Origin: Ceratopteris richardii
Taxonomy: Eukaryota; Streptophyta; Polypodiopsida; Polypodiales; Pteridaceae
Assembly (NCBI GenBank): GCA_020310875.1
Contig: CM035417.1
Location: 103,538,647-103,602,646 of the forward strand
Length of the DNA stretch: 64,000 nt
Reading direction: 5' to 3'
The position numbers and the translations under genes were made by a program. How positions within the stretch are numbered: the stretch's first letter is position 1; the number at the start of each line of letters is the position of its first letter. The notes below the pieces were generated by a model. That model had not been told where the DNA came from. It saw nothing but the letters and a program-made list of their open reading frames with translations, and did no database searches. Positions 35,412-45,206 of this stretch are shown here, piece after piece.

Positions 35412-35889
35412 GAGCTGCCCTGATGTGTTTTGCTTTTATGGTGATCTGTACCTCTTTGTTCTCTTTGTCCTTAACTGAACATCTGAAATATGCATCATTG
35501 CCTTTGCCAACTTCCAACAAACTAGACAGGACTTGTGATACCCTCTCAAAATCTATAAAGAAGAGAGTTTCATCCAATAGTCTGTGTAACCCTACTGCCT
35601 TCCATCTTTTATAATTAGTTGTAACTTTTTGAAATTTGTAGAATTCCTGACATAGCATTGTATATTTATGACCTCCAATTCCTATTGTAAAGATATGCTG
35701 ACCATTGATATTGAGAGTTTCCTTCAGCTCTTTAGCTATCTTCTCTTCTTCTGGGATATTCTGTTCTTCATCAGATTCTAGCTCCACATTTTCCACTACT
35801 GCTTCATTGTCTAAAAACCAATGTCCTCTTGACAAAGTTATAGAGTGGGCTTTGAAGTCATGAATAGGTAGTTCCTTTGGATTCACCAT
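35302..35889 (-). pseudogene. Gyp-C1 extra ORF, N-terminal domain (unknown)
   Basis: The best start is ATG 35889 (MVNPKELPIHDFKAHSITL); the upstream hydrophobic run to 36024 is probably untranslated. The sequence looks globular (RGHWFLDNEAVVENVELESD, HIFTIGIGGHKYTMLCQEFY, LLDETLFFIDFERVSQVLSS). I do not recognise the fold. The frame shifts near 35400 and goes on as 35411-35097. Confidence 0.5.
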
Positions 35890-36480
35890 TCTCGAGAAAA
35901 TATAACATAACACCAAAAAACTCCACCCACATAAGTCACAGGAAATATAAAAGAAAACATATTTTTTTTGAGATAAAAAGATATTGAGATAAAAAAAAAG
36001 AAGATAAAATATCAGATAAACCATGATTTCCTTGTTTGCATCATAGGTACAACAAATTTGAAGTGATCATCACATGTGTAGCAAGATATCTAGTGTACTC
36101 CCTTCTTAAATAAGAAAATAATGAATGAAAAAGAATTTAGAGAGATATAAGAAAAAATATCCAAAAGAATAAATAATTACACAATGACTGCTTAGTCCTG
36201 CTGAATTATAACCTATATCTTGCTGGTGCTTTATAACTTATGAAAGAAAATTTTAATGATTTTTCTCAAATTTTTAATAATTTTCTCTTTTAACTTCTCT
36301 TCCCCTCCTATTCTTTTTTCCTAGAAAAAAGAATGAGGTAAAGTACATGGAAAGAATTTCAAGAGTGTATCTTCATCCTTATTTTCTTTTTCCATTGAAG
36401 CAAGTCTGATTTTTTCACCCAAAAATACTTGACTCCTGTTGACTTTGTTTTTGGAATAAAACAATCTTCTTTTGATAAAT

Positions 36481-36622
36481 TGTGTTGGGATCTCTTTAAT
36501 TTTTCCCTCCTTTTGGTGTTGATGAATCTCTATGATGAACAGTACTGGGATGTCTTTGGTTTTTCCCTCCATTTGGTGTTGATGAATCTCTGTGATGAAC
36601 AGTACTGGGATGTCTTTGGTTT
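36481..36622. repeat. 60-bp tandem repeat, 2.4 copies
   Basis: 36481-36540, 36541-36600 and the partial 36601-36622 repeat a 60-bp unit (TTTTTCCCTCC...GGTGTTGATGAATCTCT). Because 60 is a multiple of three it adds a 20-residue repeat to the C-terminal tail of the preceding frame (KTKDIPVLFI, EIHQHQ). Confidence 0.93.
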
Positions 36623-36659
36623 CCACATCCTTTCTGGATCGATGCCTAGATTTTTCTGA

Positions 36660-37430
36660 TTATTCCATACTTTCCACCTTTCCACTATCTTGTCAACATA
36701 TTTGGTTCCTTTAATTTTCTCCTGTTTTTGTCTGAAGTGGATTTGGTCATGGAGAAATTTTGTTTGTGATTCCTTTGTAGCTTCTAATGGAAAAGTAAAT
36801 CCTTCCAAGTCTGAGTCATAGATGTCCTGTTGATTTTCCTCTTCTTCATAACTCAGTAAAAACATTAAAAACCTTTTTTCATTTATTGTCAATTTGAGCT
36901 TCATATTTTCAAAATCCAGAGTTACTTTACCTTGCTTTAGCCATGGTTGTCCTAAAATCAATTTCTCAGTCATCATATGATCAAGCCATTCTTCACAATC
37001 TATTTTCATTTTTTCTTCTTTGAACTTAACTTCAATAGATGGTGAAGACAATCTTTGTATTATCTAGCCCTCCAGTGTTTTGATAAATGTTTTACTCTTA
37101 TTCCTTTTAAAGATGAACTTATCCAACAAAACTGAACTGATCAAATTAACTTGTGCACATGAATCTATCAAAACCTTGAATTGCTCATTATGAAGATTCA
37201 TTGTTATAGCAGGCAAATGCTCTCTCACTCTTCAAGGTGTTTCACATAAGAAGAATTCTTTAAGCTCCTTGCCCTTTCTTATTCTTTCCTTTGCCTCCTG
37301 TTGGGCCTCATACCTGATTTTCTCTTCTTTTTTCCTGTTTTGAGCTTGATGTATTCTTCTCCATTCAGGAACAGTTAAAGGAAGATCATACCTTTTTACC
37401 CTACATCCACTTATGAAATTTGGCACGATT
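36660..37430 (-). pseudogene. Second retropepsin-like domain 3' of integrase
   Basis: After the GPY tail comes a basic linker (37232-37426) and, past a stop, NEQFKVLIDSCAQVNLISSV at about 37175-37115, which has the shape of a retropepsin active loop with D-S-C in place of D-S-G. Then 36530-37051 has EEWLDHMMTEKLILGQPWLK, where LILGQPWL equals the usual IxLGxPWL block. Together these give both halves of an aspartic protease fold, distinct from the protease at 41002-41688. Two stops lie inside. Function unknown. Confidence 0.7.
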
Positions 37431-38240
37431 ACTCCATCTATATTAGCTAATTGGACAGCTCCACTGTTACTATTTTGTTTGATAATATAAGGTCCATGCC
37501 CCTTCTTTTGAAATTTTTTCTAATGTTCCTACACTGTATATGCCAAACCTAAATCCCCTACTTGCAAGTCTTTTTCTTTAATATGAACATCATGATAAGC
37601 TTTTTTCCTTCTTTTATCTGCATATATGCCCATAATTGCTTGAAGTCTCGAAGCTCCAAGTTTTTCCAATTCCACTACTCTCTCAGATAGCTCATGTCCA
37701 ATCCACTTGTATTGATTTCCCACCTTTAATGTTGGAATGAGAAATTCCAAAGGCAAAACTGCATTTTGCATATACCAAATTAAATGTCGTTGCTCCAATT
37801 GCAGTTTTGAATGCCACTCTATAAGCCCATAGGACATGATTAAGTTGCAAATCCCAATCATTCCTACTTGTATTTACCAATTTCCACAGAACAGTGCAAA
37901 GTACCTTGTTAGTACTTTCTGCTAATCCATTGGCTTGTGGATGATAAGGAGCTGACTTCCTATGACTAATCATGAAATACTCAGTTATTTTTTCTATTAC
38001 TTGGTTTAAAAAATGAGTCCCCCTATCAGTTACCAATTCAATTGGTAATCCAAATCTGGTGATAATATTTTCATAGAGAAATCTTGCAGTGGTTTGAGCA
38101 TTATTCCTTTTAGTAGCCCTAGCCTCTGCCCATTTGGTCAGGTAATCTGTGGCTACAAGTATATATTCAGCATGGGACTATTTTGCTGGAGGGTGTATAG
38201 GTCCAATGAAATCCAACCCCCATTTATTAAATGCTCTTGC
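37380..38240 (-). pseudogene. Gyp-C1 integrase core and C-terminal domain
   Basis: DDE core: D in GLDFIGP, D in VTDRGTHFLNQVIEK, E in PQANGLAESTNKVL. The frame shifts near 37850 to 37529-37861 (SRLQAIMGIYADKRRKKAYH, LQVGDLGLAY), then a stop, then the GPY module (KKGHGPYIIKQNSNSGAVQL, NFISGCRVKRYDLP). Catalytic residues are present; the reading frame is broken at least three times. Confidence 0.92.
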
Positions 38241-38830
38241 TAAAATAAGTGGTACTAATGGCATATTATCTCTTTTACTTGGTTGACTTACTCTTTGACA
38301 AATGTCACATCTTTTTACATATGTTCTTGCATCAGGAAATAGAGTTGGCCACCAAAAACCAGAATATATTATGAGTTTAGCAGTCCTTTCACTTGAGAAA
38401 TGTCCTCCTGCCACTCCAAAATGTGCCATCTCTAGCATTTCCATATACTTTTCTTCAGGAACACATATTCTTAGATATCCATCCATCCCTTTCTTGTATA
38501 ATTGGTCTCCTAACAATTGATATTCCTCAGAAATGATTTGTAAATTTCAAGTTGAGCCTGTACTAGCTTTCACTGACTCTCCTTTTTTGTTACCTCTTAA
38601 CTCCTTAATTATGTTTGCACCCCAATCTGGATTTTTTTGAAACCAGTAGAAAGTTGCAATTTCTGAATGCTGCAAAGATTGACATTTTAAACAATTAGAA
38701 ATATATTTATGTACATCTCGAATCTTGGTAGGCCAATGTACACCCATTCTATTGAGATTGTTTAAAGTGACTATCCTGGAAGCATGAGTACAAGGATTCC
38801 AATAATGAGCTTTCCTTAAATACTCCTGCT
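38178..38830 (-). pseudogene. Gyp-C1 tandem H2C2 zinc modules before integrase
   Basis: Two successive integrase-type zinc-binding modules. The first (about 38820-38680) reads EYLRKAHYWNPCTHASRIVT, then MGVHWPTKIRDVHKYISNCL and KCQ. The second (38430-38290) reads AHFGVAGGHFSSERTAKLII, then GFWWPTLFPDARTYVKRCDI and CQ. A linker of about 80 codons with a stop near 38547 separates them. The second is followed by WGLDFIGPIHPP, the first catalytic Asp of the integrase core. One such module is normal; two are unusual. Confidence 0.8.
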
Positions 38831-39485
38831 GCTCATCTTCTGGAGTACAATATTCCAATATAACCATATAATTGAGATGATACAAATGTCCAGCTAGTAG
38901 TATAAAGTTCCTACTTTGTATTACCAAATGTGTGTTGTTTTCATGTGTTCTGCAAGGTCCCATGGTTAGCAAAGGCACCAAAGTCATGGCCCATTCAGGA
39001 ATACTTTCTATTTTGAATAGATATGCATCTGGTAATTCATCATCTAAAGGTGAACTTGGCTCTCTGGTTTGTATTCTAGACAAATGGTCTGCTCTTAAAT
39101 GAGTTTTTCCTTGTCTGACTACTACCTCAAATTCAAATTCCATTAGTAGAAGAAACCATCTGACTATCCTACCTGTGCGGCATGGTTTGTTTACCAAGTA
39201 GAGTAAGGCTTGGTGATCCACAAAGAATTTAAACTTGTTGGCTAAAAGATAATGTCTGTATTTTTTTACAGCAAATATCATTCCCAATTCTTCCCTTTCA
39301 GTGGTTGTATAGTTTTTTTCAGCTAAATTCAGTTGCCTACTGGCATAAGCAATTGGAAAATCTAATTTGCTCCCTTCTATTAGTTGTGCTAACACACATC
39401 CCAAAGCATAATTTGAAGTATCCACATGAACATGAAAAATTTTATTCCATTGTGGGTTTTTAGAATTGGTGCTATTACCAAACAA
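38831..39485 (-). pseudogene. Gyp-C1 RNase H
   Basis: Removes the RNA strand after reverse transcription. HVHVDTSNYALGCVLAQ (D), YTTTEREELGMIFAVKKYRH (E), FFVDHQALLYLVNKP (D) and the final ADHLSR (D) are all present. The frame runs on into the first zinc module without a stop. Confidence 0.92.
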
Positions 39486-40189
39486 GTTTTTAAAGTCTCA
39501 AAGGCTTGATCACATTCTGTAGTCCATTCAAATTTTGTAATCAAAGCATACAAGGGTTTGGCAATGTCTGCAAACTTATGTACAAATTTTCTATAATACC
39601 CACAATGTCCCATGAAAGTTTGAAGTTCTTTTACATTTATCGGTTTTGGAAGATCCACTATGGCCTTAATTTTTCTCTCATCAGTTGAGATTCCATTTCT
39701 AGAAACTATGTGACCCAACATTCTCCCTTGCCTCACAAAGAACATACATTTCTCCGGATTTAAACATACTTTGTATGTTCTACATTTTTTGAATATATTT
39801 TCCAGATCTTTCAAATGATCTTGTCTTTTTAATGAAAAAGTGCAAAGATCATCAACATAAATTTCCATTATATTTCTAAGGAATTCTTTGAATATGTGAC
39901 ACATCAATCTTTGAAAGGTTGCTAGGGCATTAGTTAAACCAAAAGGCATAACCCTAAACACATAGATTCCCCATTCTATGGAAAAAGCAGTTTTATGTTG
40001 GTCTTCCAAAGCTATTGGTACCTGATTATATCCTGAAAACCCATCCAAAAAACTATAGACCTCTTTACCTGCAACTCTTTCCAAAAGATGGTATGTTATT
40101 GGTAATGGATAGCTATCCCTTATAGTTGCAACATTAACTTTTTTCAAGTTAATACATACCCTGAGTTTCCCATTCTTCTTAGGTACCAC
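39389..40189 (-). pseudogene. Gyp-C1 reverse transcriptase
   Basis: Blocks in order: VPKKNGKLRVCINLKKVN, FLDGFSGYNQVPIALEDQHK (catalytic D), MPFGLTNALATFQRLM, IYVDDLCTFS (YVDD at about residues 113-116), LGHIVSRNGIS, and the thumb LQTFMGHCGYYRKFVHKFAD. The palm residues are intact. The 5' end of RT (about 40380-40190) is in shifted frames. Confidence 0.95.
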
Positions 40190-40392
40190 AACTATAGGAA
40201 ATATCCACTCAGTATACTCAATCTCATAGATGAAATTGGCAGCCAGCAGTTTATCAATTTCTTCCTTTATTTTAGCAAAGTATTTGTCATTAAATGTATA
40301 GTGTCTTTGTTTGCTAGGTTTTGCATCAGGAGTAATAGGAATCTTATGTTCATTCCTTTCAAATCTTTATAATTGTAAACAAACACATCCCT

Positions 40393-40773
40393 CTAACTTT
40401 TAGCCAATTTCATCAATGCTTCCTCCTCTTGATTTGTCATGTCATCACCTATGACAATGTGTCTATCTTCCCCCTCTTCTTGAGTGATCATCACCTTCTT
40501 AGTTTGTTCCTCATTGTCATATGCCTCCCCCTTTTTCTTTTCTCTTTTTGGTTTCATTTTTAGAAGTAATCTGTCTTCTACTTCATAGGTCTTGAAGTTT
40601 GTAGGTACATCAAATTGTTGATCTTCTTTATTTATTTTTTTATTCTTTTCAACTTCTTGTTCTCTTTCTATTTCTTTGTGTTTACTTTTTTTATATGTTC
40701 TTGAGATTTTGTCTTTTATAGCATCTATTGCTTCCACTTCTTCTAGAAATTGTGTTTTTCCAGTTTTTAACAT
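40393..40773 (-). pseudogene. Gyp-C1 protease-RT linker
   Basis: Highly charged Lys/Glu sequence (KKSKHKEIEREQEVEKNKK) with no fold recognised. It ends just before the RT entry phrase DVFVYNYKDLKGM visible at about 40380-40350. Confidence 0.55.
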
Positions 40774-41001
40774 TATTCTTTCCTCTTGGTCTTCCTCTGT
40801 CCTTTATCATTTGTATTCCTATGTGAAAGATATCATATCCTTCTTCATTTTGGAATTTGACTCCCACATATTCATCATTGGCCAAATCCATGGTGGTCAA
40901 AATGTGATTCCAACCATAAGGCTCAAACTCTTCATCTTTAAATTTCTATGGTATGTAACTTTCATCTTGTGATTTCCTTTCTCCTAGAAAATCTTCCTTT
41001 T

Positions 41002-41688
41002 TTAACATCCTTTTTTATATGTGTGATTCCTTATCAAATTACATTTCCAAATTGAAGATTCTATGTCATTCTGATCTTCACTCCCCGATTCTTCACTTAA
41101 TTCCTGATTTTGATGTACTTTGAACCATTCCTGAGGGGACATATCACAATATTGACAATTTCTTAAATTTACTCTAGTTACCCTTCCTTTGCTTTGAAGG
41201 TATAGGCAATCTTTACCCCAATCTTGTACAATTTTCATCTGTCTCATAAATGGTCTTCCTAGGATGATTTCATATGAGGTAGATTTTGGAAATTCAACTA
41301 TGGCAAAAGTGTGCTCTATCTCTATTCCACATATTTCCACAATCACCTTTTCCCATATTCCTAGGGGTTTTTCTATGTGTCAATGTGCAAGTTGTAATCT
41401 CATTTTAGTGGGTATTAGCTCATTCTGCCCCCATTTCTCCCAAGTTTGTTTAGTCATGATTGCCACTCTAGATCCACTGTCTAATATGGCCTTAGCATGA
41501 TTACTACCAAATTGTATTTTCAAATTTGAGTTCCCTTCTTCTACTTCACAGTATCCTCCTATTTTGTCAATAGGTATGTACCACAATTCTTCCAATTCCC
41601 GTTGATGTGGATCTAGACTCTTTGACTTTGTTTCCCAATTTTTCACATTATGTTGTAAGTGAGGATTTTGTTTTACTATCTCCTCCAT
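41002..41688 (-). pseudogene. Gyp-C1 aspartic protease (first)
   Basis: Retropepsin that would cut the polyprotein. The catalytic loop is AILDSGSRVAIMTKQTWEKW (D-S-G present) and the C-terminal IILGRPFMRQ block is present, with DWGKDCLYL after it as in other plant gypsy proteases. One in-frame stop (41380-41382) separates the two halves. An acidic linker follows. Confidence 0.88.
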
Positions 41689-41812
41689 AGTAGTTTGATA
41701 TAAAATTGTACAGTGTTTGTCTAGATTGATTTGGAAGGTTATTTGTGAATTATCTTCCTGATCAAGATGGTTCCTGTTTCCTATTGCATTTTACCCTTCA
41801 ATTGTGTTTTGA

Positions 41813-42079
41813 TTATTGTCTATTTCCCCCCATCTTAAGTTGTGCTTCCTGTATGATTTGTTTACATCTTTGCATTCTTTCCTCCTCTAAATCTGGCATA
41901 GGATATGCCATCGCATGATCTGTAGGGTTTGGTCCATCTTGAATTCTTCCTCTGTATGCTCTTAGCAGAGTGTCCAGACTTTGTGAATTTTTTGCCTCTT
42001 CCTGAGTCTGTGTATTTTGTGGTTGTCTATTGTTTGGATGTTCCATAGTTTCTTCTTCCAAATTTTTACCCATTCTCAT
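41813..42079 (-). pseudogene. Gyp-C1 gag-protease linker
   Basis: 88 codons, Gln/Glu-rich. The segment LDTLLRAYRGRIQDGPNPTD matches LDMMFKAYQARLQEGPTPAN near 63755-63815 of Gyp-C2, so it is the distal gag region and not a separate gene. Confidence 0.75.
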
Positions 42080-42143
42080 CTTTCTTTCCCATTTTTCTTT
42101 TTGTCTGTTTTTCTTTTCTTTTGGAAATGGATTTTTCTTATGA

Positions 42144-43058
42144 TCATGTGTGTGTCTCCTTTTTTATTTCTTGTTGTTTAGCTTGTGCTCTTCTTATAGC
42201 ATTTACAGTTGCTTGATCATGGTCACTCAATTCTTCTTGCTCCATTATGTTAACTGTTTTTAATGGTATGCTACTAGATGTGTTCTGTTGTTTTTGAGGA
42301 TTTCTTGGGCAATCCCTTATTAAGTGTTCCCTGCCACAATCCTTACAATAGGCTCCTTCTATTCTTAGTGTAGGAGGTTGTGGACAGTCTCTAATGAAAT
42401 GTTCCCCCCCGCATCTATAACAAGTTATCTTTTGGCCTCCTTTGAATCGGGGTGTTTTAATTCCTGTTTTGGAGAATTCCCCTATAAAGGCTTCAAGGAA
42501 AGATTCAATATCTGGATATATTTCCTTTGTCAATGGAATGAACCAAGATAATGCAGGTCCAGTTAGGGATAGACTAAATGCTTCAAATTGTACTTTGTAA
42601 TCCTCTACTTCTTCTGCCCTAATTAATTGTCTGAATTTTGCAACATGAGCATGAGGATCAGAATACCCTTCATATTGATTTTTCATGCATTTTGCTACTT
42701 GATAGGGCCTAAGCATTCTTCCATTGTTTTGCCACTAATGTCTCCTTCTAATGGGAAAATCACTCATTCCTTCTGCTTCTCTTTGAAAAGGATTTGGGGA
42801 AGTGTGTACTCTCCTACCTTGTTGTTGTTCAACATTAGTGTGATTTTCATTTTTTCTTGGCAAGTCTGGTTGCCCTAGGTTTTGTTCCCAAGGTCTCTTG
42901 TCTGCACACTGCCCTAAATCATTAGAGTTTTCTAGATCTTGTGAAAATATGTATACACATCCATGTCTATCCTCATATCTGCCATCCTTAAATTGTGCTA
43001 CTGGAATTATATTTAAGGAAATTTCTAAGTTTCTCATCCTAATGATAAACTTATGCAT
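42144..43058 (-). pseudogene. Gyp-C1 gag
   Basis: One frame with a single TAG at 42735-42737. The N-terminus (VAQFKDGRYEDRHGCVYIF) corresponds to KYEDGVYMDKMGQIYVV in Gyp-C2. The capsid core LRPYQVAKCMKNQYEGYSDP corresponds to the LRPIQLAKCMRNRYDGTGEP of Gyp-C2 (LTGPALSWF / LTGIALTWF also agree). After EFSKTGIK, about 100 or more residues found in Gyp-C2 are missing and the frame goes straight to two short knuckles, CYRCGGEHFIRDC and CKDCGREHLIRDC, both CX2CX3HX4C (one residue shorter than usual). The deletion implies a capsid defect, unless this is a natural short form. Confidence 0.88.
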
Positions 43059-44308
43059 ACCATATTGATATGCATAGGTCCCAAACCTATTTGTATATTG
43101 ATAGTAACTTAAAGCCTTCTATGCCGAATTATAGATGCCTTTCTTTCACGACACTACCCGAGTTGCACACCTACTACCTCCTCATAGATTCTCTATGATA
43201 TTTATGTTATTGAATTCATCTAGCATGTCTTCGATTGACCTGCATATAATGATCACTTGGTTCAACACTTATGAGCAAGATTGAAATGCTACATAGGTGG
43301 ATAAATTTTTTAATAAGAAAATCCATGGCAAATACATGTTACATGTCCCCAAACTTTTGGTCAACTTAAGTTGCAATCACAAAGGCTATCAAGTAGAATT
43401 TTTCAATCATTTTAGTGCTCCTTGGGTGATGGCATAAGTTTTGATGGGAGATGGCTAACACATAAAAAGGAAGTTCTAACATTGCAGGAAGGTAAGAGTA
43501 GATGAACAAGGGCTTAATGGAAATAGTATGTGGGAGCACAATGTAAACAAGAAACAACAAGTTTGCTTCTTGAATCATTCACTCTGTGTATAAGAAATTC
43601 AGGGTAATCTGACTACAAAGTTAGATAAAGGAATCCGGATGACTTGCACTCATAATAAAGTGAAAAGAATTTGTGAAGGAAAACAAGGAAAATTTCAACT
43701 ATATATGAATGTATTTTTTTCTCTTTGTGGTTCTGTACTAGCAGTTGTTGGTGCATGAAGCAAGACTAAGTGCTTTAATTATGCACAGAAGACTTGTCTT
43801 GATACCTGAGGTATGATTTTACACTCATAACAGCATACACAAGGAATTTCAAAGGTTAATGTCTGGTTTTATCTTAGTCAAAAGTGGATGAATTAATTGG
43901 AGGAATCTTATGGATTCGTTAGGATCCAAATGCCATGACTCCATTTGAATCAAAAATTAAAATTACTTACTAAAACGTTGGATCACTTTTAGGTGGAATC
44001 TATCAACAATTATGAAGAAAAAGTGTTTGTATACACTAGTCACTTTTAGTCATGTGACATGACCCGATCATCACACTCACTCTCAGTGTTTTATCTCTTG
44101 CCTTGAAGTTAGAGAAGTCATCCACTCTCTTATTGTATCATATCTCATTTCGCAATACATTTATATTTAGTTTTCATAGCTACATGTATCTTTGTCTATT
44201 GTTACGGTACATTGACTAAAGTATATCATGTTCTTTGAGTCATTTCTTTGCGTATATGATCTTATCATCCAATCTATCAATCAAAGTAAAACGTAACTAT
44301 GGTAGACA
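43059..44308. other. Noncoding DNA upstream of Gyp-C1
   Basis: It holds the short block shared with 26355-26435 (at 43100-43180), then AT-rich sequence without ORFs. A Gyp-C1 5' LTR and primer site should lie here if the element were complete. I looked for the tRNA-Asp type site of Gyp-C2 on the minus strand and did not see it. Confidence 0.4.
43100..43180 (-). repeat. Short conserved block shared with 26355-26435
   Basis: The partner of the 26-kb block (CACGACACTACCCGAGTTGC here). It is located about 50 bp upstream of the visible Gyp-C1 gag frame on the minus strand, so probably leader sequence. Confidence 0.55.
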
Positions 44309-44532
44309 TGCATAAGAAGTGAGGGGGTAATCCTGACTTTTCAGGAAGAAGGAGATAAAGAGACATAATCACCTTGATTTACTCATAACTCAAGGTCTAA
44401 AAATCCATTGTCTATGAAAATTTTCATAGACAATGGATTTTTAGACCTTGAGTTATGAGTAAATCAAGGTGATTATGTCTCTTTATCTCCTTCTTCCTGA
44501 AAAGTCAGGATTACCCCCTCACTTCTTATGCA
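44309..44532. repeat. Perfect 224-bp palindrome (inverted repeat without loop)
   Basis: Two 112-bp arms are exact reverse complements with the centre between 44420 and 44421 (TATGAAAATTTTCATA). I checked every base of the arms. The match ends abruptly on both sides (44308 A, 44533 C). RNA from either strand would fold into a 112-bp hairpin. Such a structure could be a MITE-like element, a fold-back duplication, a small-RNA precursor or an assembly artefact. Confidence 0.97.
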
Positions 44533-44720
44533 CATTGCTCTGAGTCATAACATAACTTGGTATAAATCACTCAGAATGTCTTTGAAAGTGTGTAAAAATT
44601 CTTGGGTAAATTGCTAATAGGCTTTCAGCTCTAAGTAAAACACTAAGTTCCTTCTTCCATAAATAGAAGATTTTCTCAAGGTGTTTGGTACACACAAGTT
44701 ATCTATTTTGACATCCTGTT

Positions 44721-45206
44721 TTGAGAATGATGTTACAAAGTACTATGGTGATCCAAATGCATATATTGGAAGCTTATGGAGTCTATTATGGTTCTATGGA
44801 GTCATTTAGGTCGGTGTGGAGCAAGATTCTGCTAGGACCCTCTCATCTTTGGGCACTAACTATCACTTCTCATAGTGGCATTTCATTGTCATCCAAGAAC
44901 GAACCCACCATTGATCTTTCATCAACAGAAGTTGAATATAGAGGTTTGGAAAATGCAACTCAAGGATCCATGTGGATCAAGACTCTCTACTCAAATTTGG
45001 GTGTGAATTCTTCTACACTTCACATCTTTAGGGACAATATAAGCTCTCTTCACCTTGTAGAAAATCCAATTTATCATGCTAGGAACAAACATGTTGCGTT
45101 CCATTACCATAATGTAAGGGAGAAAATACTTGTTGGAGGAGATGGTGGACACCTTCCAGAGATGAGATGGTCCTGCAAATTCTTGCTTCATACTAGCCAA
45201 AATTGA
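44721..45206 (+). pseudogene. Cop-5: copia RNase H fragment
   Basis: Only the last domain of a copia polyprotein remains: SKNEPTIDLSSTEVEYRGLE (RNase H; usual form [11 protein letters not shown]), LYSNLGVNSSTLHIFRDNIS and ARNKHVAFHYHNVREKILVG. It is on the opposite strand to Cop-4 but belongs to a similar family (compare LYSKLGIHTYTPIIFRDNTS at 46.4 kb). RT and the 5' parts are absent. Confidence 0.85.

Larger units (their letters stand above)
31662..43058 (-). mobile_element. Gyp-C1: long Ty3/gypsy interior with extra modules, decayed
   Basis: All parts read leftward on the minus strand: gag (43058-42144), linker (42079-41813), protease (41688-41002), linker (40773-40393), RT (about 40380-39389), RNase H (39485-38830), two H2C2 modules (38830-38178), integrase core and GPY tail (38240-37380), second retropepsin-like domain (37215-36660), tail with a 60-bp repeat (36640-36320), and about 4.2 kb of unknown coding sequence (35889-31662). 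LTRs were not identified on either side. The gag is homologous to that of Gyp-C2 (61875-64000). Confidence 0.8.
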
